This document shows positions 1 through 9,871 of a stretch of DNA of 64,000 nt, one piece after another. The translations under genes were made by a program, and so were the position numbers. Source of the stretch: Rhizobium sp. BK418. Its GTDB lineage: Bacteria; Pseudomonadota; Alphaproteobacteria; Rhizobiales; Rhizobiaceae. Every line of letters begins with the position of its first letter. The stretch's first letter is position 1. The notes below the pieces were generated by a model. The model saw only the letters and a list, made by a program, of their open reading frames with translations, was not told the DNA's origin and did no database searches. The stretch is from the NCBI RefSeq assembly GCF_004341105.1, contig NZ_SLZK01000003.1, positions 124,001 to 188,000 of the forward strand, given 5' to 3'.

Positions 1-1010
1 TAGAGTCGCGGACCGGGCCGCACCGGCTTGGTAGAAACCGTGCCGTCTGCGGCGACGACATAAACGACGCGCTCATTCTGGTCAGAGCCGATAGCCTCAT
101 CGGGGACGAGAACGGCCTGATAGGTGTTGGAAGCCTCGACTTGAATGCGGCCGAAGAGGCCAGGCTGTAGGACGAGATCGGGGTTGGGGAAGCGGGCACG
201 CAGACGAATCGTGCCGCTCTCATTGTCGATCCGGTTCTCGGCGAAATCGAGTTTTCCCTTGAATGGCTTGGCATTGGGATCCGAGATCGTGACCGTGACA
301 TCCAGTCCGCCGCCGCCCTGCTGGAGATCCTTGCCGAGTTTGCGCGCCGTGTCGGCGAAATTCAGCAGCCGGCGCTCGTCGACGTCGAAATAGAAATCGA
401 TGGGGTCGAGGGACACGATCGTTGTCAGTACGGTCTGATCGGTCTGCACGAGGTTACCGGCGGAGATCAGGCGGCGGTCGATGCGGCCGCCCAGCGGCGC
501 AACGATCTCCGTATATTCCAAGTCGAGAGCTGCGCGATCGGCGGCAGCTTGCGCACCGCGGACATTGGCCTGGGCCGAATCGAATTCGCGGCGGCGGTCG
601 TCCAGTGTCTGCGCCGACTGGCTGCCGCTCGAAGCAAGCGACTGCGCACGCTTATACTGCGCGTCGGCAAAGACTAGTGTCGATTTCGACGCTTCGAGTG
701 CTGCATTGGCCTGATTGAGCGCGGTGACAAACGGTCGCTGATCGATGACGAATAGCCGGTCTCCTTTCTTCACCAGAGCACCGTCAGTGAAGTCGATTTC
801 CTGCAAATAGCCGCCGACCCGCGATCGGACGGAGACTTCGTCGACCGGTTCGAAGCGACCGATGAATTCGTCATTATCGACCACGTCGCGCACGACGGGC
901 TTGGCGACGGTAACGGGCGGGGGAGCAGGCGCCTGCTGCGCCTCGGCGATGAGCGGTAAAAAGGCCGCAAAGCAGCCGAGCACCAGTGTCTGTCGAAGCG
1001 AATAAGCCAT
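1..1010 (-). CDS. RND efflux periplasmic adaptor (HlyD/AcrA family), 3' end cut by window
   Basis: Membrane-fusion protein that would link an inner-membrane RND pump to an outer-membrane channel. I translated it by hand because it runs off the left edge (about 336 residues visible). It starts MAYSLRQTLVLG with a signal peptide ending near AEAQQ. Next come the lipoyl/barrel-sandwich half (VRSRVGGYLQEIDF), a helical hairpin rich in A, Q and R, the second lipoyl half (EIVAPLGGRIDRR) and beta-barrel sequence. The ATG at 1008-1010 has an AAGGGGGA ribosome site 5 bases upstream. The pump gene should lie beyond the left edge. It is divergent from marR. The family is clear, the substrate unknown. Confidence 0.88.
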   Translation of the reverse strand, partial: MAYSLRQTLVLGCFAAFLPLIAEAQQAPAPPPVTVAKPVVRDVVDNDEFIGRFEPVDEVSVRSRVGGYLQEIDFTDGALVKKGDRLFVIDQRPFVTALNQANAALEASKSTLVFADAQYKRAQSLASSGSQSAQTLDDRRREFDSAQANVRGAQAAADRAALDLEYTEIVAPLGGRIDRRLISAGNLVQTDQTVLTTIVSLDPIDFYFDVDERRLLNFADTARKLGKDLQQGGGGLDVTVTISDPNAKPFKGKLDFAENRIDNESGTIRLRARFPNPDLVLQPGLFGRIQVEASNTYQAVLVPDEAIGSDQNERVVYVVAADGTVSTKPVRPGPRL

Positions 1011-1505
1011 TCCGGTCCCCCTTGCGGGCGGCCGAACGCAGCCGCCTGAACCTATGCCTGAGATAAGCTGTCCATGCCTGCTGGAACGAAAGCATGAGCC
1101 TTCGTCCTAAGTCCGAATTTACTCATGCGTGGCTGCCGGGAAGATGACAGATGCAATCCTGCATCTCGAAATCAACCGGAGGAGGAAAACCACGATCTCC
1201 GTAAGCCTCTGAAGACAGACTATAAACGGGAGAATCCAAAAATTGCAAATGCCAATTGAGTGCGCGGAATTGGAGTCCGGCAACCCCCAGCATTTTCGGC
1301 GGTATATCGGTTTATCACGTTGTCGAGAGGGCTTTTATCCGCCGCTTCAACTTATCAAAGGGCTGCATCTGGAGCTCCGCTTAACCGTGGGCTGCGGCAT
1401 TTTAGCCGCAAGTGCGGAATCTTATGGTTGCATCCTTGTGCATTGCAGATGCTCAATATATCTATCAACATCATAAGGATGCTTATTACTAGCCGGCGAA
1501 GGTAT
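1011..1505. other. Intergenic region between divergent adaptor and marR genes
   Basis: About 495 bases with no convincing gene. An open frame extends upstream of marR from 1260, but it has no ribosome site and its residues do not look like protein. The only symmetry I saw is a 6-bp hairpin, TGCGGC/GCCGCA at 1393-1410 with loop ATTTTA, which may be chance. Promoters for both flanking genes and any MarR operator must lie here, but I could not identify them with confidence. Confidence 0.5.
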
Positions 1506-1970
1506 ATGACCAACAATCCAACACTCGGTTTTCTTCTGCACGACGTTGCCCGTCTGCTGCGCAAGCGGTTCGAGCAGCGCGCAAAAGACCTTGGGCTGAC
1601 GCGGTCTCAGTGGCAGACGCTTGCCTATCTCGCCAATAACGAGGGCATTCATCAGAGCGGTCTTGCCGAAATCCTCGAAATCGAGCCGATCACGCTCGTC
1701 CGCATCCTCGACAAGCTCGCCGAACGTGGCCTGATCGAGCGCCGTCAGCATCCGACCGACCGGCGTATCTGGCTGCTTTACATGCGCGAGCAAGCCCATC
1801 CGATTCTTGCCGAAATGCGCAAGATCGGGGACGTGACCCGCGGCGAAGCGCTTGATGGTGTCACCCCCGAACAGCGCGACCAGCTTTTCCAAATCCTATT
1901 CATAATGAAGACGAACCTGGTTCAGGCGTGCCGGACTCCGGTCGCCGATAATGAGACGAAACATGGCTGA
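1506..1970 (+). CDS. MarR-family transcriptional regulator
   Basis: A 154-residue winged-helix regulator, the usual MarR length. The DNA-binding region spans roughly residues 30-100: SQWQTLAYLANNEGIHQSGLA, then LVRILDKLAERGLIERR and the wing motif PTDRRIWLLY, matching the family DxRxxxxxLT-type wing. The start is the ATG at 1506, preceded by GAAGG; the longer open frame upstream lacks a ribosome site. The stop codon overlaps the next gene by 8 bases (start 1963), so it is co-transcribed with the EmrAB-type pump. By analogy with EmrR/MprA it probably represses that operon and responds to small phenolic or hydrophobic ligands; that is inference. Confidence 0.9.
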   Translation: MTNNPTLGFLLHDVARLLRKRFEQRAKDLGLTRSQWQTLAYLANNEGIHQSGLAEILEIEPITLVRILDKLAERGLIERRQHPTDRRIWLLYMREQAHPILAEMRKIGDVTRGEALDGVTPEQRDQLFQILFIMKTNLVQACRTPVADNETKHG

Positions 1971-3186
1971 TCAATCCTCCCTGCGTGTCGTGTCTGACGC
2001 GAATGCCAAAAATCCTGTCGAAGAGAAAGAAATTAGCCAACAACCGGAAACGGTGGCTGAGGCGCCTTCATCCAATTCAGCGCCTGCGGCTGCCGCGGTG
2101 GCTGCGCCTGGCGGCAACAAGGTCCGCCGCCGGCGCAGCTTCACCCGTCCTGTCCTGTTTGCCCTGTTACCCGTGGCGCTCGTCGTCGGCGGTTATTATT
2201 ACGTCAATGGCGGTCAGATCATGTCGACCGACAATGCCTATATTCAGGCCGATATGGTGGGCATCACGACCGACGTTTCGGGCATCGTCGACAAGATCAA
2301 CGTGCATGAGAACGAGCAGGTCAAGGCAGGGCAGGTGCTTTTCAGCCTGCAGTCGGATCCCTTCAAGATCGCGCTGGATGGCGCCAAGGCGCAGCTCGGC
2401 GCCCAGCGCAATCAGATCATGAACCTCAAGGCCAGCTACCAGCAGTCGCTTGCCGAGATCACGCAGGCCGAAGCCGATCTGCCCTATTATCAGGACCAGT
2501 TCGACCGTCAGCAGAATCTCGTCAACAACGGCAGCGCGACGCAGTCGGCCTATGACGAAGCCAAGCATAATCTCGAAGCGGCGCGGCAGAAGGTTTCCGT
2601 TGCCAAGGCGGAAGCCGCAACGACGCTTGCTCAACTCGGCGGCAGTGCCGACCAGCCGGTCGAAGAAAACCCACTCTACCTGCAGGCCAAGTCGCAGGTA
2701 GACAATGCTCAACGCGAGCTCGACCATAGCGTCGTCAAGGCGCCCTTCGACGGTATCGTCACCAACGTCAATGCGTTGCAGGTCGGCTCCTATCTGCAGG
2801 CATCACAACAGGCCTTCTCGCTGGTTTCGACCTCGCATCTGTGGATCGCAGCCAGCCCGAAGGAAACCGAGCTCACCTATGTGAAGCCCGGCCAGCCGGT
2901 CGATATCTATGTCGACACCTATCCGGGCGTCATGTGGAAGGGCAAGGTCGAGAGCATCAGCCCGGCTTCCGGTTCTTCCTTCTCGCTGCTGCCGGCACAG
3001 AACACCACCGGCAACTGGGTAAAGGTCGTGCAGCGTATTCCGATGCGCGTCAGCATCGATGCGACCGAAGGCAAGCCGCCGCTTCGCGTCGGCATGAGCA
3101 CGGTTGTCGAGATCGACACCGGCCATGCGCGTGGCCTGCCTGACTTCGTCAACAACCTTCTGGGCCAGGCCAAGGGCCACGAGTAA
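1963..3186 (+). CDS. EmrA-like membrane fusion protein (HlyD family)
   Basis: About 407 residues; an alternative ATG at 1951 would add four. The N-terminal 60 residues are cytoplasmic and Pro/Ala-rich. A single membrane anchor follows (PVLFALLPVALVVGGYYYV), then the typical EmrA start GGQIMSTDNAYIQADMVGIT, a lipoyl half, a long coiled-coil hairpin (around 125-230) and the second lipoyl half (VKAPFDGIVTNVNALQVGSY). EmrA proteins carry drugs from an MFS partner across the periplasm. It overlaps marR and is followed after 5 bases by the MFS gene. Similar to rhizobial multidrug pumps; the substrates cannot be read from sequence. Confidence 0.92.
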   Translation: MADQSSLRVVSDANAKNPVEEKEISQQPETVAEAPSSNSAPAAAAVAAPGGNKVRRRRSFTRPVLFALLPVALVVGGYYYVNGGQIMSTDNAYIQADMVGITTDVSGIVDKINVHENEQVKAGQVLFSLQSDPFKIALDGAKAQLGAQRNQIMNLKASYQQSLAEITQAEADLPYYQDQFDRQQNLVNNGSATQSAYDEAKHNLEAARQKVSVAKAEAATTLAQLGGSADQPVEENPLYLQAKSQVDNAQRELDHSVVKAPFDGIVTNVNALQVGSYLQASQQAFSLVSTSHLWIAASPKETELTYVKPGQPVDIYVDTYPGVMWKGKVESISPASGSSFSLLPAQNTTGNWVKVVQRIPMRVSIDATEGKPPLRVGMSTVVEIDTGHARGLPDFVNNLLGQAKGHE

Positions 3187-3191
3187 CGGCC

Positions 3192-4733
3192 ATGAGCAAT
3201 GCTCCTGCATCACCGGCAACCCCGGTTGCCAATCGCGGCGCGATCACGGCCTGCGTTATTCTGGCCGTCATCATGCAGGCACTGGATACGACGATTGCGA
3301 ACGTGGCGCTGCCCTATATCCAGGGCAGCGTTTCGGCTTCCGCCGACCAGATCAACTGGGTCTTGACCTCCTACATCGTCGCAGCCGCGATTATGACGCC
3401 GCCATCGGGTTTCCTTGCTGCCAAATTTGGCCGCAAGCGGGTGCTTTTGACGGCGATCGTCGGCTTCGTCGTTGCCTCTGTGCTCTGCGGTCTGGCACAG
3501 TCGCTGCCGCAGATCGTCGCTTTTCGCCTGCTGCAGGGCCTCTTTGGCGCCTCGCTGGTTCCGCTTTCCCAAGGCATTCTCCTCGACATCTATACGGTTG
3601 AGGAGCGCGGCTCGGCCATGGCCCTATTCGGCGTCTCGGTCATGGTCGGGCCGGTTCTGGGTCCCGTTATCGGTGGCTGGCTGACGGACAATATCAGCTG
3701 GCGCTGGGTCTTCTATATCAACGTGCCGATCGGCGCGCTCGCCTTTGCCGGCATCGTCATCTTCGTTTCGGAGACGAAGCGGGATGCGCTTGCCAAACTG
3801 GACTGGTTCGGCTTCGGGATGATGAGCCTGTTCATCGCCTCGCTGCAGCTTTTCCTCGACCGCGGCGAGCAGCTCGACTGGTTTTCGTCCGGCGAAATCG
3901 TCATCGAAGCAATCGTCTGCGCCGCAGCCTTCTATCTGCTTCTGGTGCACACGCTGACGGCGGAGAAATCCTTCGTCAATCCGCGGCTGTTCCTCGACCA
4001 GAATTTCACAGTCAGCATGATCTTCATCTTCGTGATCGGCATCACCTATCTCGCCTCGCTGGCGCTGATGACACCGTATCTGCAGACATTGATGGGTTAT
4101 CCGGTCATTACCGCGGGTATCGTCATGGGTCCGCGTGGTCTCGGAACCATGCTCTGCATGTTCATCGTCGGTCGGCTGATCGGTAAGGTGGATACGCGCT
4201 GGCTGCTGCTGCTCGGTCTCGGCCTGACCGCTTGGGCGATGTATGACATGACCGGCTGGACGCCTGACGTTTCGCAGTGGACGATCGTTTCGGTCGGCTT
4301 CATCCAAGGGGCAGGTCTCGGTTTCCTTTTTGTGCCGCTGACGACGATCGCCTTCGCGACGCTGCCGGCCCACATGCGCGGTGACGGGACCGGCCTTTAC
4401 AACCTGTCCCGTAACATCGGCTCTTCGGTCGGCATTTCGATCGTCTCGGCGCTGATCGTCGAGAACACCCAGAGCAATCATGAGTCGATCGCGGCCTATG
4501 TGACGCCGTTCAACCACGCCTTCAATGCACCGGCGGCGCAGGGTCTCAGCCCGCTGACGGCGGTCGGCCGCGCGGCGTTGAACGAGGTCATCACACTGCA
4601 GTCGACCATCATCGCCTATATGGACGACTTCAAACTGCTGATGCTGATGTCGCTTGCCGTGATGCCGCTCGTTCTGATGCTTCGCAAGCCAAAGGTCGCG
4701 CCGGCCATGGACCACAGTGCCGTCGTGGAGTGA
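3192..4733 (+). CDS. EmrB-like MFS multidrug exporter, DHA2 family (14 TM)
   Basis: A 513-residue inner-membrane drug:proton antiporter. The N-terminus has the DHA2 signature LDTTIANVALPYIQ (motif D1), then the loop motif GFLAAKFGRKRVLL (motif A) and the antiporter motif C (GPVLGPVIGGWL). Length and hydrophobic pattern fit 14 membrane spans. It directly follows the EmrA-like gene, which would complete an EmrAB tripartite pump. A rho-independent terminator for this operon lies at 4801-4832 inside the 3' end of the convergent mpg gene. Substrate unknown. Confidence 0.94.
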   Translation: MSNAPASPATPVANRGAITACVILAVIMQALDTTIANVALPYIQGSVSASADQINWVLTSYIVAAAIMTPPSGFLAAKFGRKRVLLTAIVGFVVASVLCGLAQSLPQIVAFRLLQGLFGASLVPLSQGILLDIYTVEERGSAMALFGVSVMVGPVLGPVIGGWLTDNISWRWVFYINVPIGALAFAGIVIFVSETKRDALAKLDWFGFGMMSLFIASLQLFLDRGEQLDWFSSGEIVIEAIVCAAAFYLLLVHTLTAEKSFVNPRLFLDQNFTVSMIFIFVIGITYLASLALMTPYLQTLMGYPVITAGIVMGPRGLGTMLCMFIVGRLIGKVDTRWLLLLGLGLTAWAMYDMTGWTPDVSQWTIVSVGFIQGAGLGFLFVPLTTIAFATLPAHMRGDGTGLYNLSRNIGSSVGISIVSALIVENTQSNHESIAAYVTPFNHAFNAPAAQGLSPLTAVGRAALNEVITLQSTIIAYMDDFKLLMLMSLAVMPLVLMLRKPKVAPAMDHSAVVE

Positions 4734-4763
4734 GGTTGCACATCCCGTTTTTCTGGAATTGCC

Positions 4764-5378
4764 CTAGCGAAACGGCTTGCTCAGATATCGCGATCCCTGA
4801 ATGCCGAAGCGCCACGGTGCTTCGGCATTTTTCGTGATGCCTATGCGCTTGCCTGAGACGATTGGTACGGGCGCAGACGGCGAGATTGCATAGGGCCGCT
4901 GGTCGAGCCTCCGGTCATTGATGGAGATATCGATGCCGAGCGCCTGGCAGAGCTTGCCGGGGCCGCTGCAGAGCTGCGTCAGCGCATCAGTGCCGCGTCG
5001 TTCCATCATGCCCAGCAGACCGATTTCTGGCTCCAAGGCACGAATCAGCACCGCCGAACCCGGTGTGCAAACGAAATTCAGGCACCAGTACATGCCGTAG
5101 ATGCGGTAGATATAGACATTGCCAGGGAGGCCATACATGGCGCCGTTGCGTTTTGTCGGGCCGCGGAAGCTGTGGGAGGCTTCGTCGTCAGGATAATAGG
5201 CTTCCGTCTCGGTGATCCGTCCGCCTGAACCGTTCACTGTGAGATGGCAGCCGAGCAGATCGCGGGCAACTTCAATTGCATCGCGTTCGAAGAAATGGCG
5301 CAGGCTTTCCCCGGCAAGCGGGCCGGCGCCGATCGCGCCGCTCATCATATCGGTCGTCATGGTGCGTGCCGATAACAT
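4764..5378 (-). CDS. mpg: DNA-3-methyladenine glycosylase (AAG/MPG family)
   Basis: A base-excision-repair enzyme that removes 3-methyladenine and related alkylated or deaminated purines. It has 204 residues, the normal bacterial length. The diagnostic stretch is GRITETEAYYPDDEASHSF (catalytic Glu in TETEAY), followed by RNGAMYGLPGNVYIYRIYGM and the CSGPGKLCQALGI-like segment CSGPGKLCQALGI near residue 140. The start at 5378 could instead be the in-frame ATG at 5360; neither has a well-spaced ribosome site. It is convergent with the MFS gene and its last codons contain that operon's terminator hairpin. Confidence 0.93.
   Translation of the reverse strand: MLSARTMTTDMMSGAIGAGPLAGESLRHFFERDAIEVARDLLGCHLTVNGSGGRITETEAYYPDDEASHSFRGPTKRNGAMYGLPGNVYIYRIYGMYWCLNFVCTPGSAVLIRALEPEIGLLGMMERRGTDALTQLCSGPGKLCQALGIDISINDRRLDQRPYAISPSAPVPIVSGKRIGITKNAEAPWRFGIQGSRYLSKPFR
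4801..4832 (+). terminator. Rho-independent terminator of the marR-emrAB operon, inside mpg
   Basis: Perfect 10-bp stem ATGCCGAAGC/GCTTCGGCAT (4801-4810 with 4819-4828), 8-base loop and a T run ending at 4832. It reads as a terminator on the plus strand, 68 bases after the MFS stop codon, and overlaps the C-terminal codons of the opposing mpg gene. Confidence 0.75.
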
Positions 5379-5464
5379 CCTCTTTGCCCATCCGCCACCC
5401 GGAACAACGATTTGCCGGCCGGCGTTTGGAATGCAAGCACCGACACTATCATTTCAGCGCAGAT

Positions 5465-6713
<1,249 letters not shown>

Positions 6714-6732
6714 TCTATTTGTTCGTGTTTAC

Positions 6733-6766
6733 CGGATAGTGATGCCGAATAATGGTCGATTATCCG
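6733..6766. promoter_or_regulatory. Inverted repeat CGGATA-N22-TATCCG, candidate LysR site
   Basis: Perfect hexamer inverted repeat (6733-6738 and 6761-6766) with a 22-base spacer, between the divergent lysR and SDR genes. The same geometry recurs at 9753-9786 beside the paralogous lysR, which argues against chance. Binding is inferred. Confidence 0.5.
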
Positions 6767-6833
6767 CAAAGTGAAAAGGGGCATCTTCTTCTCATCGAAA
6801 GGGCGCTGCGGCGCCGAACCAAAGGAGAAGAAA

Positions 6834-7574
6834 ATGTCTGCCAATCAAAACAAGGTCGCTCTCGTTACCGGCGCTTCCCGCGGCATCGGTGCCTCGATCG
6901 CTGAACGTCTGGCAAAGGACGGCTTCACCGTCGTTATCAACTATGCCGGCAATGCCGCTCTTGCCGAAGAACTGGCGCAGAAAATCGAGAAAGCCGGCGG
7001 CAAGGCACTGACGGCACAGGCTGACGTCGCCGATGCTGACGCCGTGCGCCGCATGTTCGATGCTGCGGAAGCAGCATTCGGCGGCGTCGACGTCCTCGTC
7101 AACAATGCCGGCATCATGCTGCTCTCCCGTCTTGCCGATGTCGACGACGCAACCTTCGACCGCCAGATCAGCATCAACCTCAAGGGCACATTCAACACGC
7201 TGCGCGAAGCTGCCAAGCGTCTGCGCGACGGTGGCCGGGTCATCAACTTCTCGAGCTCGGTCGTCGGCCTGAAGCCCGAAACCTACAGCGTCTATGCCGC
7301 CACCAAGGCTGCCGTCGAGACGATGGGTGCTATCCTGTCCAAGGAAATGCGTGGCCGCCAGATCACCGTCAATACGGTCGCCCCCGGCCCGACAGGCACC
7401 GACCTATTCCTCAACGGAAAGTCGGATGAGCTGATCGACCGTCTTGCCAAAGCAAATCCGCTCGAACGCCTCGGCAGGCCCGAAGATATCGCAGGCGTCG
7501 TTGCCTTCCTCGCCGGCCCGGATGGCGCCTGGATCAACGGTCAGGTGCTGCGCGCCAATGGCGGCATGGTTTGA
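6834..7574 (+). CDS. SDR-family NAD(P)-dependent oxidoreductase
   Basis: A 246-residue classical short-chain dehydrogenase/reductase. The nucleotide-binding motif TGASRGIG is at 12-19, NNAG follows near residue 90, the catalytic Ser is in NFSSSVVG and Tyr-Lys in YAATKAA, and a PGPTGTD segment comes after the active site. The start at ATG 6834 is set by AAAGGAGAAG; the upstream in-frame extension is noncoding. It resembles FabG/glucose-dehydrogenase-like SDRs that reduce ketones or aldehydes. It is divergent from lysR paralogue 1 and 83 bases upstream of a second SDR, so the two probably form one LysR-controlled unit. Substrate unknown. Confidence 0.92.
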   Translation: MSANQNKVALVTGASRGIGASIAERLAKDGFTVVINYAGNAALAEELAQKIEKAGGKALTAQADVADADAVRRMFDAAEAAFGGVDVLVNNAGIMLLSRLADVDDATFDRQISINLKGTFNTLREAAKRLRDGGRVINFSSSVVGLKPETYSVYAATKAAVETMGAILSKEMRGRQITVNTVAPGPTGTDLFLNGKSDELIDRLAKANPLERLGRPEDIAGVVAFLAGPDGAWINGQVLRANGGMV

Positions 7575-7657
7575 CACAAAATTCGTGGCGGCGTGACGCG
7601 CCGTCACGCTCTTCCTTCGCATTCTTTCAACCAATTCACTCTGAAAGGAATAGGATC

Positions 7658-8560
7658 ATGAGCAAGCAAGTTATCGTCATCACCGGCGCTTCCAGCGGCT
7701 TCGGCGCTCTTACTGCCCGCGCGCTCGCCAGGGCCGGCCACACCGTCTATGCCTCGATGCGAGAAACGGAAGGCCGCAACCACCCGCAGGTCGAGGCCGT
7801 CGAAGCCTTCTCCAAAGAAAACGGCGTCGAATTGAAGGCCGTCGAACTGGATGTCGCCTCCGATGCCTCCGTCGAAGCCGGCATTGCCAAGGTGATTGCC
7901 GCCGAGGGCCATATCGACACGATCGTCCACAATGCCGGTCATATGTCCTTCGGCCCGGCCGAGGCCTTTACGCCAGAGCAATATGCCGAGCTTTTCGATA
8001 TCAACGTGCTTTCAACCCAGCGCGTGAACCGCGCGGTGCTTCCGCATCTGCGTAAGCAGGGCAGCGGCTTGGTCGTCTGGGTCTCCTCCTCGAGCACTCG
8101 TGGCGGCACGCCTCCCTTCCTCGCTCCCTATTTCGCCGCCAAAGCCGCGATGGACTCGGTTGCGGTCTCCTATGCCAGCGAACTGACGCGCTGGGGTATC
8201 GAAACGGCAATCATCGTTCCCGGCGCCTTCACCAAGGGTACAAACCACTTCGCTCATTCCGGTTCGCCTGCCGACACAGCCCGCGCCGCCGAATATAACG
8301 AAGGTCCCTACAAGGGCGTGCCGGAACAGGCGCTGAAGGGTCTCGCCGCGCTCGAGCCTGCTGATGCGGATGCCGCTACTGTTGCGACCGCCATCGTCGA
8401 TGTGGTGAATATGCCTTTCGGCAAACGGCCGTTCCGCACCCATATTGATCCGTCGGAAGACGGCGCAGAAATCGTCAACGGTGTTGCCGATCGTGTCCGT
8501 GCCGAACTCTTCCGCCGCATCGGCATCGAGGATCTGCTGAAGCCCGTTGTCAGGAAATAA
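7658..8560 (+). CDS. SDR-family oxidoreductase
   Basis: A 300-residue short-chain dehydrogenase, longer than its neighbour because of a C-terminal extension. Motifs are TGASSGFG near 9-16, a degenerate NNAG (VHNAGHMSFGP), the active-site Ser region WVSSSSTRGG and Tyr-Lys in YFAAKAAMD. The start ATG at 7658 follows AAAGGAATAGG; the frame upstream overlaps the preceding stop and has no ribosome site. It probably shares a transcript with the preceding SDR. A terminator-like hairpin lies at 8742-8784. Substrate not recognisable. Confidence 0.91.
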   Translation: MSKQVIVITGASSGFGALTARALARAGHTVYASMRETEGRNHPQVEAVEAFSKENGVELKAVELDVASDASVEAGIAKVIAAEGHIDTIVHNAGHMSFGPAEAFTPEQYAELFDINVLSTQRVNRAVLPHLRKQGSGLVVWVSSSSTRGGTPPFLAPYFAAKAAMDSVAVSYASELTRWGIETAIIVPGAFTKGTNHFAHSGSPADTARAAEYNEGPYKGVPEQALKGLAALEPADADAATVATAIVDVVNMPFGKRPFRTHIDPSEDGAEIVNGVADRVRAELFRRIGIEDLLKPVVRK

Positions 8561-8741
8561 CCGCCTGTCGCAAACTTGTGAACGGTCTCTTCGGTGCGAC
8601 CCCTTATCATCCGGCTGAGCGCACCTATATCAGCATGGACGGGGCGGACGGCATACACCGCCGGCCCCTGACCTCCACTCCAGGGCCTGCCGCGCCTTTC
8701 CTGCGGTGCGACAGGCCTTCAAGTTTCAGACATCAGATCAA

Positions 8742-8784
8742 GGCTCGTGACGGTTATCCCTCCCATCACGGGCCGCTTTCTTTT
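8742..8784 (+). terminator. Likely rho-independent terminator after the SDR pair
   Basis: A 9-bp stem, GGCTCGTGA (8742-8750) with TCACGGGCC (8766-8774), containing one G-T wobble and a 15-base loop, then GCTTTCTTTT. It sits just before the convergent lysR gene end (8798). Confidence 0.55.
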
Positions 8785-8797
8785 GTAAGGGCGCTTG

Positions 8798-9709
8798 TCA
8801 GCGAGCGTTGAGTTTTGCGTCCGCCAGCAGCTTCACCAGCCAGTCGACGAAGACGCGGACCTTGTTACTGAGGTGCCGGTTCGGCGGATAGACGACGTAG
8901 AGCGGCAGTGACTCGCGCCTCCATTCCGTCAAGGTCTCCACCAGTTCACCCCTGGCCAGTGGCTCACGCGCCATGAAGATCGGAATCTGGGCGATGCCGA
9001 GGCCAGCCAGCGTCGCGGTCATATAGGTGCGGCTGTCGTTGACGGAGACGATATAGCGCGGATTGACCTCGATGATCTCATTGCCCTTGCGGAATTCGAA
9101 CGGCACCGTGCGATTGTTCTGGGCACGAAAATAGTTGACGGAATAATGTTCCGTTTCCAGCTCTTCGGGCCGCTGGGGCAGGCCGAATTTTTCCACATAA
9201 AGCGGCGCGGCGCAGGTGATCATCTCGACCTCAGAGACGCGTCTGGCGATCAGCGACTGATCAGCCGGGGTGCCGGCGCGCAGCGCGCAGTCGACATTTT
9301 CGGCAAGGTAATCGACGGTGCGATCGCCGACGCCGAGGTCTATGCGGATATCGGGATAACGCTGGTAGAAATCGCAGAGCGCCGGCACGAGGATGGAGTC
9401 GGCGAAGGCGCCGGCCATCTCGACGCGCAGTCGTCCCGTTGGCAGGCTCTGGGAATTCGAAAGGCTGCCGTCCAGCTCTTCCAGTTCTGAAATGATCTGT
9501 GCCGCACGTTCGTAATAAAGGGCGCCGTCCGTCGTCACCATCACCCGGCGCGTCGTGCGGTTGAGAAGCTTGGTGCGCAGGTGCGCTTCCAGCCCCTGAA
9601 TGAGATTGGTCACCGTTGCCTTGGGCATGGCGAGCATGTCGGCGGCGCGGGTGAAATTGCCCGTCTCCACCACGCGGATGAAGACTCGCATTGCCGAGAG
9701 CTGATCCAT
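8798..9709 (-). CDS. LysR-family transcriptional regulator, paralogue 2
   Basis: A 303-residue LTTR with start at ATG 9707-9709 (MDQLSAMRVFIRVVETGNF). The upstream in-frame extension to 10027 is shadow sequence over the divergent gene. The helix-turn-helix covers ADMLAMPKATVTNLIQGLEAH, then LLNRTTRRVMVTTDG. The effector domain ends RVFVDWLVKLLAD, nearly the same closing motif as paralogue 1. It is divergent from the alpha/beta-hydrolase-like gene that precedes the RND pump, and the space between contains an inverted repeat of matching geometry (9753-9786). It probably regulates the hydrolase-RND unit; inducer unknown. Confidence 0.92.
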   Translation of the reverse strand: MDQLSAMRVFIRVVETGNFTRAADMLAMPKATVTNLIQGLEAHLRTKLLNRTTRRVMVTTDGALYYERAAQIISELEELDGSLSNSQSLPTGRLRVEMAGAFADSILVPALCDFYQRYPDIRIDLGVGDRTVDYLAENVDCALRAGTPADQSLIARRVSEVEMITCAAPLYVEKFGLPQRPEELETEHYSVNYFRAQNNRTVPFEFRKGNEIIEVNPRYIVSVNDSRTYMTATLAGLGIAQIPIFMAREPLARGELVETLTEWRRESLPLYVVYPPNRHLSNKVRVFVDWLVKLLADAKLNAR

Positions 9710-9752
9710 CGGTTCAATTCCGCAGTTTGCGTTGCAACATTGTTCGGGATTT

Positions 9753-9786
9753 GGAATAGTGTTATCGCGATATCGCTTCTTATTCC
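9753..9786. promoter_or_regulatory. Inverted repeat GGAATA-N22-TATTCC, candidate LysR site
   Basis: Perfect hexamer inverted repeat (9753-9758 and 9781-9786) separated by 22 bases, between lysR paralogue 2 and the hydrolase-like gene. Arm sequence and spacing resemble 6733-6766; both left arms continue as ATAGTG. Confidence 0.5.
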
Positions 9787-9871
9787 CCGATTTGAATAAC
9801 AATATCTTTTTGGTGCAAAATGCAAGAGGCGGGCGTTGTCCCCTCATGTGCAAAGCAGCGAAGAGATAGAG

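Noticed and set aside
1393..1410. TGCGGC/GCCGCA hairpin upstream of marR as an operator
   Set aside because: Only 6 bp, about 100 bases from the gene, and not of the usual MarR operator form; likely chance in GC-rich DNA.
3624..4715. 363-codon open frame antisense to emrB
   Set aside because: Composition is typical of a GC-rich shadow frame (Arg/His/Asp/Gln-rich), there is no ribosome site, and it lies wholly over the well-supported MFS gene.
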